Source: Dysgonomonas mossii DSM 22836 (GTDB taxonomy: Bacteria > Bacteroidota > Bacteroidia > Bacteroidales > Dysgonomonadaceae). From it: a stretch of DNA of 64,000 bases. The stretch is from the NCBI RefSeq assembly GCF_000213575.1, contig NZ_GL892008.1, positions 67,584 to 131,583 on the forward strand, read 5' to 3'. Below the pieces are notes generated by a model. It saw only the letters and a list, made by a program, of their open reading frames with translations, was not told the DNA's origin and ran no database searches. Position numbers and translations under genes: made by a program. Of this stretch, positions 15,996 through 25,093 are shown piece after piece (position 1 is the stretch's first letter; every line of letters begins with the position of its first letter).

Positions 15996-16430
15996 ATGAA
16001 AGTAAAAATCATAAACAAATCGCAACATCCCCTTCCCGAGTATGCTACCCCTTATTCAGCAGGAGTAGACCTCAGGGCTAATATAGAAAATCCGATTACA
16101 CTAAAACCCCTCGAAAGAACGATGGTTCCTACAGGGCTCTATCTGGAGCTACCACAAGGCTACGAAGCGCAAATACGTCCTCGCAGCGGATTGGCAGCTA
16201 AACACGGATTGACTGTACTGAACTCTCCGGGAACAATAGATGCCGACTATCGGGGCGAAATCCGTGTTATCTTAGTCAACTTATCCAACGACAACTTTGT
16301 TATAAACAATGGCGAACGAATTTGCCAGATGGTTATAGCCCAACATGCGCAAGTAGTATGGGAAGAAGTGGACTCGATCAGTGAGACTGAGCGTGGCGAC
16401 GGAGGATTTGGGCACACAGGAAAAAAATAA
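15996..16430 (+). CDS. dut: Deoxyuridine 5'-triphosphate nucleotidohydrolase (dUTPase)
   Basis: Trimeric enzyme hydrolysing dUTP to dUMP and pyrophosphate, keeping uracil out of DNA and feeding dTMP synthesis. The 144 residues contain the five dUTPase motifs: [23 protein letters not shown], the uracil-binding loop [15 protein letters not shown] with catalytic Asp, RICQMVI, and the C-terminal [10 protein letters not shown] glycine-rich arm. It is the first gene of a tight operon, with the TPR gene starting 19 bases after its stop. This dut-TPR-DUF4292-EnvC order recurs in Bacteroidales. Confidence 0.97.
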   Translation: MKVKIINKSQHPLPEYATPYSAGVDLRANIENPITLKPLERTMVPTGLYLELPQGYEAQIRPRSGLAAKHGLTVLNSPGTIDADYRGEIRVILVNLSNDNFVINNGERICQMVIAQHAQVVWEEVDSISETERGDGGFGHTGKK

Positions 16431-16449
16431 AAAAGAACTATATTCTTAT

Positions 16450-18231
16450 ATGAAAAGAACTATATACAGCGTCCTTCTCTTCTTAATTGTTATCTCAGCA
16501 CCCTGCGATCTATCTGCACAGAAGAAAACTGTCAAAAACAGTGCCGTATCTCAAGTTAAAGACTTGCCAATGGCTAAATTGCCGGAAGATGACAAGCGCA
16601 AGTTTGATTATTACTTTCACGAGGCTATGAATGCCAAAGCGACAAGTAAATTTGACTCGGCATTCGACCTTTTGGGATACTGCTTGGCTATCGACTCTAC
16701 CAATGCCAATGTGTATTACGAATTGGGGAATTATTACAATTCGCTGGATAATAAAAATAAGGCATTGGATTTCTATCGTAAGGCTACAAGTTACGACGGA
16801 GGCAACTTCTATTACAACATGGCCTATGCAAGCCTTTGCCTAGAGTTTAAGCAATATAGCGACGCTATAGAACAGTTCGAAAAGCTTCTTGTATCCAATC
16901 CCGACAACTCGGACTTATATGTATACCTGTCGGAAGCCTATCGCCTCGATGGAAACATACACAAGGCAATATCTACTCTCGATAAGCTGGAACAAATAGT
17001 AGGACTGAATGAGAAGATCAGCCTGCATAAGTATCAACTGTATACAACGATAAAACAAGAAAGCAAGGCTTTCGCCGAGATTCAAAAATATATAGACAAA
17101 TATCCGTACGAAATAAAATATCAGATATTGCTTGCCAACTTATACTTGCAAGCAGGGAAAAACAATGAGGCGTACTTGGTCTACAGCAAAGCAAAATCCA
17201 TCGACCCCGAAGATCCGTACCTGATATCGTCACTTGCCGAGTATTACGAAAGAACAAACAATAAAGAGGCTGCCGAAGAAGAACTTCACACAGCCCTTAT
17301 GAGCCGCAAGATGGAGATCGACACCAAGTTGGCTATTCTGGCTCAATATGTAGGCACTTTGCAGCAAAACAGACAGGATACGAAGGTCGCCAATCAGCTG
17401 TTCGACTCCTTGATGGTACAACATCCGCAAGAGCCGAAGCTGAACCTCATGTACGGCAATCTGCTAATGATGCAAAACAAAAAAGAGGAAGCACGATTCC
17501 AATATCAGGTATTTGCAGAAGCCAATCCGACAAATCCGGTAGGATGGGAACAACTACTGAGCACAGCATTCCCCGATAGCTTAGATATGACAATCAGAGT
17601 TTGTAAGCAAGCCATATCATATAACCCCGAACAACCTCAGTTTTACTTCTACTTGGGTATTTCGGAGTATATGAAAGATGATTATGACAATGCGCTAAAA
17701 ACACTGCAAAAAGGAGTTGTATATGTAGACGAAGAAAACGTATCTCTTCTATCCGATTTCTACGGGCAAATAGGTGACTTATATTACCACCTCAACAAGC
17801 TCGACAGCGCATTCCTTACCTACGACAAAGCGTTAGAATACAATCCAAACAATATGGGTGTGCTCAACAATTATAGCTATTTCCTTTCCGTAGCCAGAAA
17901 AAACTTAGACAAGGCGGAGAGAATGAGTAGCGTTACGGTAAAAGCAGAGCCTACAAACCCTACTTATCTGGATACCTACGGATGGGTATTGTTTGAGCAA
18001 GGAGCTTATACAATGGCAAAAATATATATCGAAAACGCCATAAAGTATAGCGAAGAAAAAAAGACAGAAATCAGCAGTGAAGTACTCGAGCATTACGGCG
18101 ATGTACTATACAAAACCGGAGAGACCGAAAAAGCACTGGAATACTGGATAAAGGCAAAAGAGAAAGGTGACAGCAAATCGAAAACGCTGGACAAAAAAAT
18201 TGAAACAAAAACTTACTTTGTCGAAAAATGA
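16450..18231 (+). CDS. Exported tetratricopeptide-repeat protein
   Basis: 593-residue periplasmic or envelope TPR protein. A cleavable signal peptide ends near SAPCDLSAQ (about residue 23). About a dozen TPR helix pairs follow, recognisable by A-x-x-x-Y/F...P-x-x-x-x-x-Y units such as NVYYELGNYYNSLDNKNKAL, FYFYLGISEYMKDDYDNALK and YLDTYGWVLFEQGAYTMAK. The start at 16450 is chosen because a longer frame (GTG at 16381) overlaps dut and places a charged segment ahead of the signal peptide. It overlaps the DUF4292 gene by ATGA, so the two are translationally coupled. Its conserved neighbours suggest an envelope-assembly role; the exact function is unknown. Confidence 0.88.
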   Translation: MKRTIYSVLLFLIVISAPCDLSAQKKTVKNSAVSQVKDLPMAKLPEDDKRKFDYYFHEAMNAKATSKFDSAFDLLGYCLAIDSTNANVYYELGNYYNSLDNKNKALDFYRKATSYDGGNFYYNMAYASLCLEFKQYSDAIEQFEKLLVSNPDNSDLYVYLSEAYRLDGNIHKAISTLDKLEQIVGLNEKISLHKYQLYTTIKQESKAFAEIQKYIDKYPYEIKYQILLANLYLQAGKNNEAYLVYSKAKSIDPEDPYLISSLAEYYERTNNKEAAEEELHTALMSRKMEIDTKLAILAQYVGTLQQNRQDTKVANQLFDSLMVQHPQEPKLNLMYGNLLMMQNKKEEARFQYQVFAEANPTNPVGWEQLLSTAFPDSLDMTIRVCKQAISYNPEQPQFYFYLGISEYMKDDYDNALKTLQKGVVYVDEENVSLLSDFYGQIGDLYYHLNKLDSAFLTYDKALEYNPNNMGVLNNYSYFLSVARKNLDKAERMSSVTVKAEPTNPTYLDTYGWVLFEQGAYTMAKIYIENAIKYSEEKKTEISSEVLEHYGDVLYKTGETEKALEYWIKAKEKGDSKSKTLDKKIETKTYFVEK

Positions 18232-19073
18232 AACTATCCAACAGATATATACTTATTGTACTTGTCACTTTGGCGATACCCTTTGCTATCAGCAGTTGCG
18301 GATCGAAAAAGACGCTGACTACAGGAGGCACATTGGCCGAGAAAAACAACAATGAAGTGATTGCCGACGCCCTGAAATCGGAGCTCGATTATAAAACGCT
18401 GACCACAAAAGGCAGTATCGAGTTTAAGTCGGGCAAATCGTCACAAAAAGTTCCTGCGGTATTTAAAATAATAAAAGACAGTATACTTCAGGCTTCGGTA
18501 CGAATACCGTTTATAGGGGGAGAGGCTATGCGCATCAACTTCACACCCGACAGTATAGTTATCATAGACCGCCTGAAAAAACAATACATGGCCGAACGCT
18601 ACAAAGACTCGAAAGTAGTTGCAGGCTTCGACTTCAATTATTACAACCTTCAGGCACTGTTTACCAACAGGTTGTTTATCCCCGGATACAAAGAGGTAGT
18701 AAATAAAGACTTCGGCAAATTTAAAGTTACTCCAACAAACGATACGTATCTGATGCAAACAAAAGGCAAAAGCGATTTGTTGTACAACTTCCAAGTTGAT
18801 GCATCCGACAGAATTATATCTACTCTTATCAGTCAGGAGAAAAAGAATGTTTCCATCCAATGGGATTACAGCAACTTTATCAAAGATAACAATCGTGTAT
18901 ACCCCACAAATATGGAAGCAAAGGTTAGCTTTGCAAAAAAACAAGCCAACATCAATATTTCATACGACAATCTGGATATAGATAAAGACTTTAATGTAGA
19001 TACATCCATTCCTTCAAAATACAAAAAAGTTGGATTTTCGGATATTATAGGAGCTTACATAAAATTGAAATGA
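18228..19073 (+). CDS. DUF4292 lipoprotein (LolB/LolA-like fold suspected)
   Basis: 281-residue lipoprotein with lipobox cysteine Cys24 (ISSC). The body matches the DUF4292 pattern: K-G-S-I-E-F strand, KDSILQASVRIPFIGGEAMRI, TPDSIVIIDRLKKQYM, then beta strands ending SFAKKQANINISYDN. The run of antiparallel strands with a basal hydrophobic groove resembles LolA/LolB-type lipid carriers, an inference from fold rather than sequence identity. Coupled by ATGA overlaps to both the TPR gene before it and the LytM gene after it. Confidence 0.85.
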   Translation: MKLSNRYILIVLVTLAIPFAISSCGSKKTLTTGGTLAEKNNNEVIADALKSELDYKTLTTKGSIEFKSGKSSQKVPAVFKIIKDSILQASVRIPFIGGEAMRINFTPDSIVIIDRLKKQYMAERYKDSKVVAGFDFNYYNLQALFTNRLFIPGYKEVVNKDFGKFKVTPTNDTYLMQTKGKSDLLYNFQVDASDRIISTLISQEKKNVSIQWDYSNFIKDNNRVYPTNMEAKVSFAKKQANINISYDNLDIDKDFNVDTSIPSKYKKVGFSDIIGAYIKLK

Positions 19074-20368
19074 GAAAAACACTTCTCTTACTCACACTCG
19101 TCATTAGTATTTCTTCTTTTGCTCAAACAGCCAAAATAAAAGAACTGGAGCAGCAAAGGAAAGATGCCCTGCGTGAGATTTCAAACACAGACAAGCTACT
19201 GCGTGAAACCAAGAAAACAACAACAAACCTGCTAGACAGAATAAAGCTGATCTCTAACCAAATATTTTCACGCCAAAAAGTATTAAGACTTCTCGAACAG
19301 GAGGTGAGTGGTATCTCTGCCGAAGAAATACAGATAGGGAAGGAAATTGTAATCCTCGAAGCCGAGCTCAAAGCAAAGCAAGCCAATTACGCTAAAGCCA
19401 TCGATGCCATGCAGCGCAACAGGCAAGGAGAAAACAAATTACTGTTTATCCTATCGGGCAAATCACTCACCGAGTCGTACCGAAGAATGCGTTACCTGAG
19501 AGAATACTCGGAGTGGAGAAGCCAGCAGGCTGACGAGATAAAAGAAAAGAGCGAAACGCTCAAAGAAAGAAAAGAAGCGTTGAAGAAAGTAAAGACCGAA
19601 AAGGTGACGCTAATCAATCTTCGCTCTTCTGAACAAGATAAGCTAAAGAAAGAAGAAACAAATTATCAGCAAGAGGTTAGCGAAGCACAAAGCAAACAGA
19701 AAGACCTCCAAAAAATACTGACTCAGAAGAAAAATCAAGCCGAAACCCTCGACAGACAAATAGCCAAGCTCATAGCCGAAGAGGTAGCCCGTCAGGAACG
19801 TGAAGCAAAACGAATAGCTGAGGAAAAAGCACGTGCAGAAGCGGCAAGAAACAATACAACAACCAGTAATAAGAATAAGACTCGGACTAGATCGAGTGAA
19901 AGCAGAACCACAACACGTACTCCTGTTGCCACTTCTACTCCCGAAAATATAACATTGTCGAACAACTTTGCGGCAAATAAGGGTAGACTTCCTTACCCTA
20001 TATCTGGAAACGCAACCATCACCACACGTTTTGGTACACACCAGCACAGCAAATGGAATGTAACCACTTCGAGCGGAGGTATAGACATCCGGTCTCAGGC
20101 GGGAGCTGATGCCAAATCAGTCTTTAATGGTGAAGTAACTTATGTGGCCGCAATTCCGGGATACAATACCTGTATCATTGTCCGTCATGGAAACTATTAC
20201 ACCTTCTATGGCAATATACAGGGCATATATGTAAAACAAGGTGATACCGTAAAAACAGGTCAGTCGTTGGGTAAAGTATATACCGATCCCGACACGGGCT
20301 ACTCTCAAATGCACTTCCAACTCTGGCAAGGTACAAACAAGATGAATCCTGAACCTTGGCTAAGATAA
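19070..20368 (+). CDS. EnvC-like murein hydrolase activator (degenerate M23/LytM protein)
   Basis: 432-residue periplasmic protein: a signal peptide (about 1-18), a long charged coiled coil (about 20-265), a Ser/Thr/Arg linker (about 265-300), and a C-terminal LytM/M23 domain (about 305-432). The zinc site is broken: the HxGxD motif reads SSGGID (Ser335 where His is expected, Asp339 kept), and the HxH motif reads QMH (Gln413, His415). Proteins of this type, like E. coli EnvC, do not cut peptidoglycan but switch on amidases during cell separation. That role is inferred. Last gene of the coupled dut operon. Confidence 0.9.
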   Translation: MRKTLLLLTLVISISSFAQTAKIKELEQQRKDALREISNTDKLLRETKKTTTNLLDRIKLISNQIFSRQKVLRLLEQEVSGISAEEIQIGKEIVILEAELKAKQANYAKAIDAMQRNRQGENKLLFILSGKSLTESYRRMRYLREYSEWRSQQADEIKEKSETLKERKEALKKVKTEKVTLINLRSSEQDKLKKEETNYQQEVSEAQSKQKDLQKILTQKKNQAETLDRQIAKLIAEEVARQEREAKRIAEEKARAEAARNNTTTSNKNKTRTRSSESRTTTRTPVATSTPENITLSNNFAANKGRLPYPISGNATITTRFGTHQHSKWNVTTSSGGIDIRSQAGADAKSVFNGEVTYVAAIPGYNTCIIVRHGNYYTFYGNIQGIYVKQGDTVKTGQSLGKVYTDPDTGYSQMHFQLWQGTNKMNPEPWLR

Positions 20369-20374
20369 TTGGAT

Positions 20375-21103
20375 ATGGAGAGAGACAGTTTTATCGAATT
20401 ACCAACCATCACAGACCATCGGGGCAAGCTTACCTTTGCCGAAATAGGGCAGCATATACCCTTCGACATTTCATCTGTTTCGCTGATTACGCAAAAGCAA
20501 GACTTAGAAGAGAACGAACAGATTTTGATTGCTTTGCAAGGCTCTGTAGAAATATCCGTTCACGATAGAAGATATACACTCGACAAGCCTCACCAAGCGC
20601 TTTATATTCAAGACAAGAGCGAGATAAAAAACATATCCAACAATGCTGTTGGTTTGATTATTTCATCAGAAAAGAATACTAAAGCTTCCGCTAAAAAAGC
20701 TTCTTCGTCAAATAAATATACAGTATCAGATTGTGCGCTGATCCCTCTGGAGGAGAATATAAATATAGCAAACGATATCCCCTTTGCCGTAAAGCGTGTT
20801 TTCTATATCTATGATATCCCCGAAGGAGAAAGAAGAGGGATGCATGCCCATAAGCTTTGTCACGAAATACTGATTGCTATAAATGGCAGCTTCGAAGTAG
20901 AACTGAATGACGGGGTAAATAAAAAAACAGTTACCCTTGATAGCTCTTCTTACGGGCTTCATATCCCTCCCGGCATATGGGCGGCAGAGACAGAGTATTC
21001 GCCCAACGCAAGATGTATGGCATTAGCATCCGACGAATATGATCCTATGAATTACATTCATTCTTATTCAGATTTCATCAAATACCGTCAGGATGGAAAT
21101 TAA
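20375..21103 (+). CDS. Tandem WxcM/FdtA-like double-cupin protein
   Basis: 242 residues made of two QdtA/FdtA (sugar 3,4-ketoisomerase)-type cupin halves. The N-terminal half (about 1-105) keeps the opening pattern (ITDHRGKLTFAE...IPFDISSV) and the GSVEISVHD strand but lacks the catalytic RRG-x-HAH motif. The C-terminal half (about 115-240) has GERRGMHAHK, GSFEVELNDG and the ALASDEYDPMNYIHSY ending. The frame begins with TTG at 20369; the ATG at 20375 is used. It overlaps the next gene by 11 bases. Ketoisomerases of this family act on dTDP-4-keto-6-deoxyglucose, but no dTDP-sugar genes lie nearby, so the substrate is open. Confidence 0.8.
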   Translation: MERDSFIELPTITDHRGKLTFAEIGQHIPFDISSVSLITQKQDLEENEQILIALQGSVEISVHDRRYTLDKPHQALYIQDKSEIKNISNNAVGLIISSEKNTKASAKKASSSNKYTVSDCALIPLEENINIANDIPFAVKRVFYIYDIPEGERRGMHAHKLCHEILIAINGSFEVELNDGVNKKTVTLDSSSYGLHIPPGIWAAETEYSPNARCMALASDEYDPMNYIHSYSDFIKYRQDGN

Positions 21104-22028
21104 AATATACACGTCCGACTTCAAGCTCGAATGGGATAATTTTGTTCGCAATTCGAAAAACGGGACATTTCTTTTATATCGGGATTTTATAGAATATCAC
21201 GGCAACCGCTTTAGAGACTATTCTTTACTCTTCTTCGAAAAAGAGAAATTGATTGCCCTTTTGCCCGGACATCTCGAAAACAAAATTTTTTATTCTCACA
21301 AGGGATTGACATACGGCGGCATGATAATGAGTAAGGACACAAAAGCAAAAAACATATTATCTGCATTTGAGTACCTTACCGTCACATTTCGCAGGCAAGG
21401 AATAAAGAAGATTGTTTACAAAGCTATCCCTCATATCTATCATCAGCAACCCGCAGAAGAAGACCTGTATGCCCTTTTTCGCAACAAAGCAGAGCTTACA
21501 GAACGAAATATATCATCATCGATACTCATCTCCGAAAAAATAAAATATTCGGAACTACGAAAACGAGGAATAAAAAAAGCCGAAAAGAGCGATCTGAAAG
21601 TAAAGAAATCTGACGACTGGGAAGGTTTTTGGAAAATCTTGGAGCACAATCTGCAAACACGATACAACAAGCAGCCGATACATTCTCTAGAGGAAATTCT
21701 TTTATTGAAAAAGAAATTCCCGAAAAACATACATCTCTTTACCGTAAAAAATGCGGATAAGGATATAGTTGCAGGCTGCCTTATTTTCGAAACCAAAACA
21801 GTTGCACATATTCAATACATTGCAGCATCGGACGAAGGAAAGAAAAAGGGAGCTACAGATTTGCTGGTAGATCACATAATAAGTGAAGCATATCCCGACA
21901 AGAAATATTTCGACTATGGCGTTTCCACCGAAGACAACGGACTGTATCTGAACGAAGGACTGATAGAGCAAAAAGAAGGCTTTGGAGCGAGAGCCACAGT
22001 ATATGACATTTATACGATCAATTTATAA
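21093..22028 (+). CDS. FemAB/GNAT-fold acyltransferase
   Basis: 311-residue cytoplasmic protein with two GNAT-like halves as in FemAB/BioF2-type N-acyltransferases. The N-terminal half has FLLYRDFIEYHGNRF and LLFFEKEKLIALLPGH; the C-terminal half has the HIQYIAASDEGKKKGATDLLVDHII acetyl-CoA-binding-like segment and FDYGVSTEDNGLYLNEGL. Translationally coupled (11-base overlap) to the double cupin, so the two likely act on one substrate, perhaps a nucleotide-linked amino sugar (inference from the FdtA/FdtC analogy). Reaction not known. Confidence 0.75.
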   Translation: MEIKIYTSDFKLEWDNFVRNSKNGTFLLYRDFIEYHGNRFRDYSLLFFEKEKLIALLPGHLENKIFYSHKGLTYGGMIMSKDTKAKNILSAFEYLTVTFRRQGIKKIVYKAIPHIYHQQPAEEDLYALFRNKAELTERNISSSILISEKIKYSELRKRGIKKAEKSDLKVKKSDDWEGFWKILEHNLQTRYNKQPIHSLEEILLLKKKFPKNIHLFTVKNADKDIVAGCLIFETKTVAHIQYIAASDEGKKKGATDLLVDHIISEAYPDKKYFDYGVSTEDNGLYLNEGLIEQKEGFGARATVYDIYTINL

Positions 22029-22111
22029 AAATCAAAATTATAATTAGCGATATATTTACGCTTCCTGATATATCTACAAATCCTTAATATAGAAAAAGAA
22101 TATTTACATAG

Positions 22112-23797
22112 ATGAATTTAAATTCTTTTATACGAAAAAAGAGCATCGACAGCATCTCCGGCGGGGGCGATTCTATCGGCTCGGGAATGAAAAGAGTACT
22201 CGGTGTGAGAGACCTGACGCTTTTCGGTATTGCCGCCATTGTGGGCGCAGGCATTTTCAGCACGATAGGACGTGCAGCTTTTCATGGAGGACCGGCAGTG
22301 TCGCTCCTTTTTGTTTTTGTTGCCATAGCCTGTATTTTCACAGCGTTGTGTTATGCTCAGTTTGCATCTATGATATCAGTGAGTGGGAGTGCATACACAT
22401 ACACCTATGTATCGTTAGGCGAAATATTCGCATGGACGATAGGTTGGGCACTAATACTCGAATATGCCGTCTCCAATATGGTGATAGCAATTTCGTGGTC
22501 GGAATATTTCACCACCCTGCTGCAAGGATTCAATATCGAGTGGCCCGACTGGCTTGCCATAGGATACGCCACCGCATACAAAGCCCATAATGCAGTGCTG
22601 CATGGAGACACAGACCTACCGGAGCACATACTAAAGGCCGCCCAAATATACCAGAATGCTCCCGAACTATTCGGCTCAAAAATATTGATCAACCTCCCTG
22701 CGGGACTTGTAGTTACCGCACTTACTTTTCTTGTCTTCTTGGGGATAAAGGAATCTAAAGCGCTCAACAATCTGCTGGTATATCTCAAGATAGGAATAAT
22801 ACTTGCCGTAATCCTTATCGGAGCATTTTTTGTAAAACCCGAAAACTGGTCTCCTTTTGCGCCAAATGGCATACAAGGGGTTCTTGGCGGTGTGGCGGCT
22901 GTCTTCTTTGCCTTCATCGGCTTCGACTCAATATCTACCACAGCCGAAGAAAGCAAAAACCCACAACGGGACATGCCTCGTGCAATGCTTTACTGCTTGG
23001 GAATATGTACCATATTGTATGTTGCGATAGCACTTGTACTCACAGGAATGGTAAACTATAAGAACTTAGGGGTAGACGACCCTTTGGCATACGTATTCCA
23101 CTTAGTAAATATGGATTTTGTGGCAGGAGTAATATCTTTTACAGCGATAATTGCCATCACAAGCGCCATACTCGTCTTCCAGATCGGACAACCCCGTATA
23201 TGGATGACAATGAGCCGTGACGGATTGCTGTGGCCTAAGTTCTCGAAAATTCATCCCAAATATAAAACTCCGTCCTTTTCCACTATTATTACAGGCGTTG
23301 TAGTTTGTATACCTTCATTATTTCTCGACATGCAATTTGTGGTCGACCTCACCAGTGTAGGCACATTTTTTGCATTCATCCTTGTGTGCTCGGGAATACT
23401 GTTTCTCGATCATAAAGGAGAAAGTAAAAAGGCTAAATTTAAGGTTCCCTACATAAATGGACAATATATCATTTTCATATTATTCATAGTTGGAGTATCT
23501 TTGTTTATTGGTAAAACCGATTATACAGAGGTTATTCTCAGCAAACCCTTACTGATAGTCTTCTGGGCTGTATGGTTGGGATTGTCTGTTGCGGCATTCA
23601 GGTATAAGTTTTCGTTGCTGCCCGTATTGGGAATCCTTACCAATTTATATCTGATGACAGAGTTGGGATGGTCAAACTGGGTAATGTTCCTTATATGGCT
23701 TTCAATCGGATTGCTCATATATTTTGGATATGGATACAAAAAAAGTAAATTAGCATTGCAAAGAGAACGGATAAGCAACCCGAAAGATTTAATGTAA
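22112..23797 (+). CDS. APC-superfamily amino acid permease (CAT-like)
   Basis: Inner-membrane amino acid transporter, 561 residues, 12-14 predicted helices. The signature LTLFGIAAIVGAGIFSTIG in helix 1 is the unwound substrate-binding segment of APC carriers. FFAFIGFDSISTTAEESKNPQRDMPRA after helix 6 is typical of the cationic amino acid transporter (CAT) group. The charged tail (ISNPKDLM) is cytoplasmic. It stands alone between the acyltransferase (83-base gap) and rlmB (77-base gap). Substrate specificity cannot be read from the sequence. Confidence 0.9.
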   Translation: MNLNSFIRKKSIDSISGGGDSIGSGMKRVLGVRDLTLFGIAAIVGAGIFSTIGRAAFHGGPAVSLLFVFVAIACIFTALCYAQFASMISVSGSAYTYTYVSLGEIFAWTIGWALILEYAVSNMVIAISWSEYFTTLLQGFNIEWPDWLAIGYATAYKAHNAVLHGDTDLPEHILKAAQIYQNAPELFGSKILINLPAGLVVTALTFLVFLGIKESKALNNLLVYLKIGIILAVILIGAFFVKPENWSPFAPNGIQGVLGGVAAVFFAFIGFDSISTTAEESKNPQRDMPRAMLYCLGICTILYVAIALVLTGMVNYKNLGVDDPLAYVFHLVNMDFVAGVISFTAIIAITSAILVFQIGQPRIWMTMSRDGLLWPKFSKIHPKYKTPSFSTIITGVVVCIPSLFLDMQFVVDLTSVGTFFAFILVCSGILFLDHKGESKKAKFKVPYINGQYIIFILFIVGVSLFIGKTDYTEVILSKPLLIVFWAVWLGLSVAAFRYKFSLLPVLGILTNLYLMTELGWSNWVMFLIWLSIGLLIYFGYGYKKSKLALQRERISNPKDLM

Positions 23798-23874
23798 CAT
23801 TATCAGTCTCAACGAACCAGTGTTGCCATACATACAAAAATAACAAATAGGTCTGCGACCCTAAATATAACAGA

Positions 23875-24615
23875 ATGAAAGAGAAAGAAATGATTTTCGG
23901 CATACGTGCTATAATAGAAGCCATAGAAGCCGGAAAAGAAATAGATAAAGTAATTGTAAAACGTGAACTTCAAGGAGACCTTTCGAAGGAGTTGTTTGCA
24001 TTGCTAAAATCACGAGACATTGCAGTGCAACGTGTACCCAACGAACGCCTCGACCGTTTTACACGCAAAAACCATCAGGGGGTAATTGCCTTCCTTTCGG
24101 CTATCACGTACGAGCATATCGAAGATATCATTCCTTTCTTGTACGAGCAGGGGAAAGACCCTTTCATTCTGGTACTGGATGGAATCACCGATGTGCGCAA
24201 CTTCGGAGCTATTGCACGTACGTGTGAAGTAGCGGGTGTAGATGCAATCGTTATACCTGCAAAGGGTAGTGTAACCGTAAATGCCGATGCCATAAAAACA
24301 TCAGCAGGAGCACTGCTCAAAATACCTGTATGCAAGGAGCAAAGCCTTACCAATGCAATTCAGTTCCTGAAAAATAGCGGAATAAAAGTAGTTGCAGCCA
24401 CCGAGCGTGGTGCTGACGACTATACAGCTGTTGACTACTCGGGTCCTATAGCTTTCGTGATGGGTGCGGAAGACACCGGAGTATCGAACGACAATTTGCG
24501 AATAGCAGACAATCTTGTAAAAATACCTCAATTCGGCACAATAGGCTCACTCAATGTATCTGTTGCCGCCGGAGTACTGATCTATGAAGTTATACGCCAG
24601 AAGGGCATAAAATAA
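23875..24615 (+). CDS. rlmB: 23S rRNA (guanosine-2'-O)-methyltransferase RlmB
   Basis: SpoU/TrmH-family knotted methyltransferase, 246 residues, methylating G2251 (E. coli numbering) of 23S rRNA in the peptidyl-transferase P loop. The N-terminal substrate-binding domain (about 1-75, FGIRAIIEAIEAGKEIDKV) resembles L30e. The C-terminal SPOUT domain has VLDGITDVRNFGAIARTCE (motif 1), VMGAEDTGVS (motif 2) and IPQFGTIGSLNVSVAAGVL (motif 3, knot). The N-terminal domain and these motifs fit RlmB better than tRNA methyltransferase TrmH. ridA follows after 26 bases. Confidence 0.93.
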   Translation: MKEKEMIFGIRAIIEAIEAGKEIDKVIVKRELQGDLSKELFALLKSRDIAVQRVPNERLDRFTRKNHQGVIAFLSAITYEHIEDIIPFLYEQGKDPFILVLDGITDVRNFGAIARTCEVAGVDAIVIPAKGSVTVNADAIKTSAGALLKIPVCKEQSLTNAIQFLKNSGIKVVAATERGADDYTAVDYSGPIAFVMGAEDTGVSNDNLRIADNLVKIPQFGTIGSLNVSVAAGVLIYEVIRQKGIK

Positions 24616-24641
24616 TTTTCATCATTCAAACTCAGCGTACA

Positions 24642-25019
24642 ATGAAAAAAATAATTTCAACGAATAATGCACCTGCGGCAATAGGGCCATACAGTCAGGC
24701 TGTAGAAGTAAATGGTATGGTATTTCTTTCGGGACAACTTCCTATCGATCCGGCAACGGGTGATTTTCCCGAAGGTGGTGCTAAGGAACAAACCGAACAA
24801 TGTTTCAAAAACATTAAAGCGATCCTTGCCGAAGCAGGTCTTACAACCGATAATATCATAAAAACTACCGTATTGCTAAACGACATAGCTCACTTTGGAG
24901 CAATGAATGAGGTGTATGCTACACAATTTTCGGGAACATTCCCCGCACGTTCGGCTTTTGCTGTCAAAGACCTGCCAAAAGGAGCATTGGTGGAAATAGA
25001 AGTAATCGCAGCCAAATAA
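24642..25019 (+). CDS. ridA: RidA-family enamine/imine deaminase
   Basis: 125-residue YjgF/YER057c/UK114 protein, trimeric. It hydrolyses reactive 2-aminoacrylate formed by PLP enzymes to pyruvate and ammonia. Diagnostic residues are present: NAPAAIGPYSQAV at the N-terminus, GQLPIDPATG, and the C-terminal PARSAFAVKDLPKGALVEIEVIA with the carboxylate-binding Arg and the Glu of the active site. Follows rlmB closely and precedes ribD by 74 bases, probably one transcript. Confidence 0.95.
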   Translation: MKKIISTNNAPAAIGPYSQAVEVNGMVFLSGQLPIDPATGDFPEGGAKEQTEQCFKNIKAILAEAGLTTDNIIKTTVLLNDIAHFGAMNEVYATQFSGTFPARSAFAVKDLPKGALVEIEVIAAK

Positions 25020-25093
25020 TATTTTATAAAAAAACCTTTACAGTAAAATAACCTCGTAATAATTGCGTTTCTCTGTTGTAGAAACTCAAAAGA

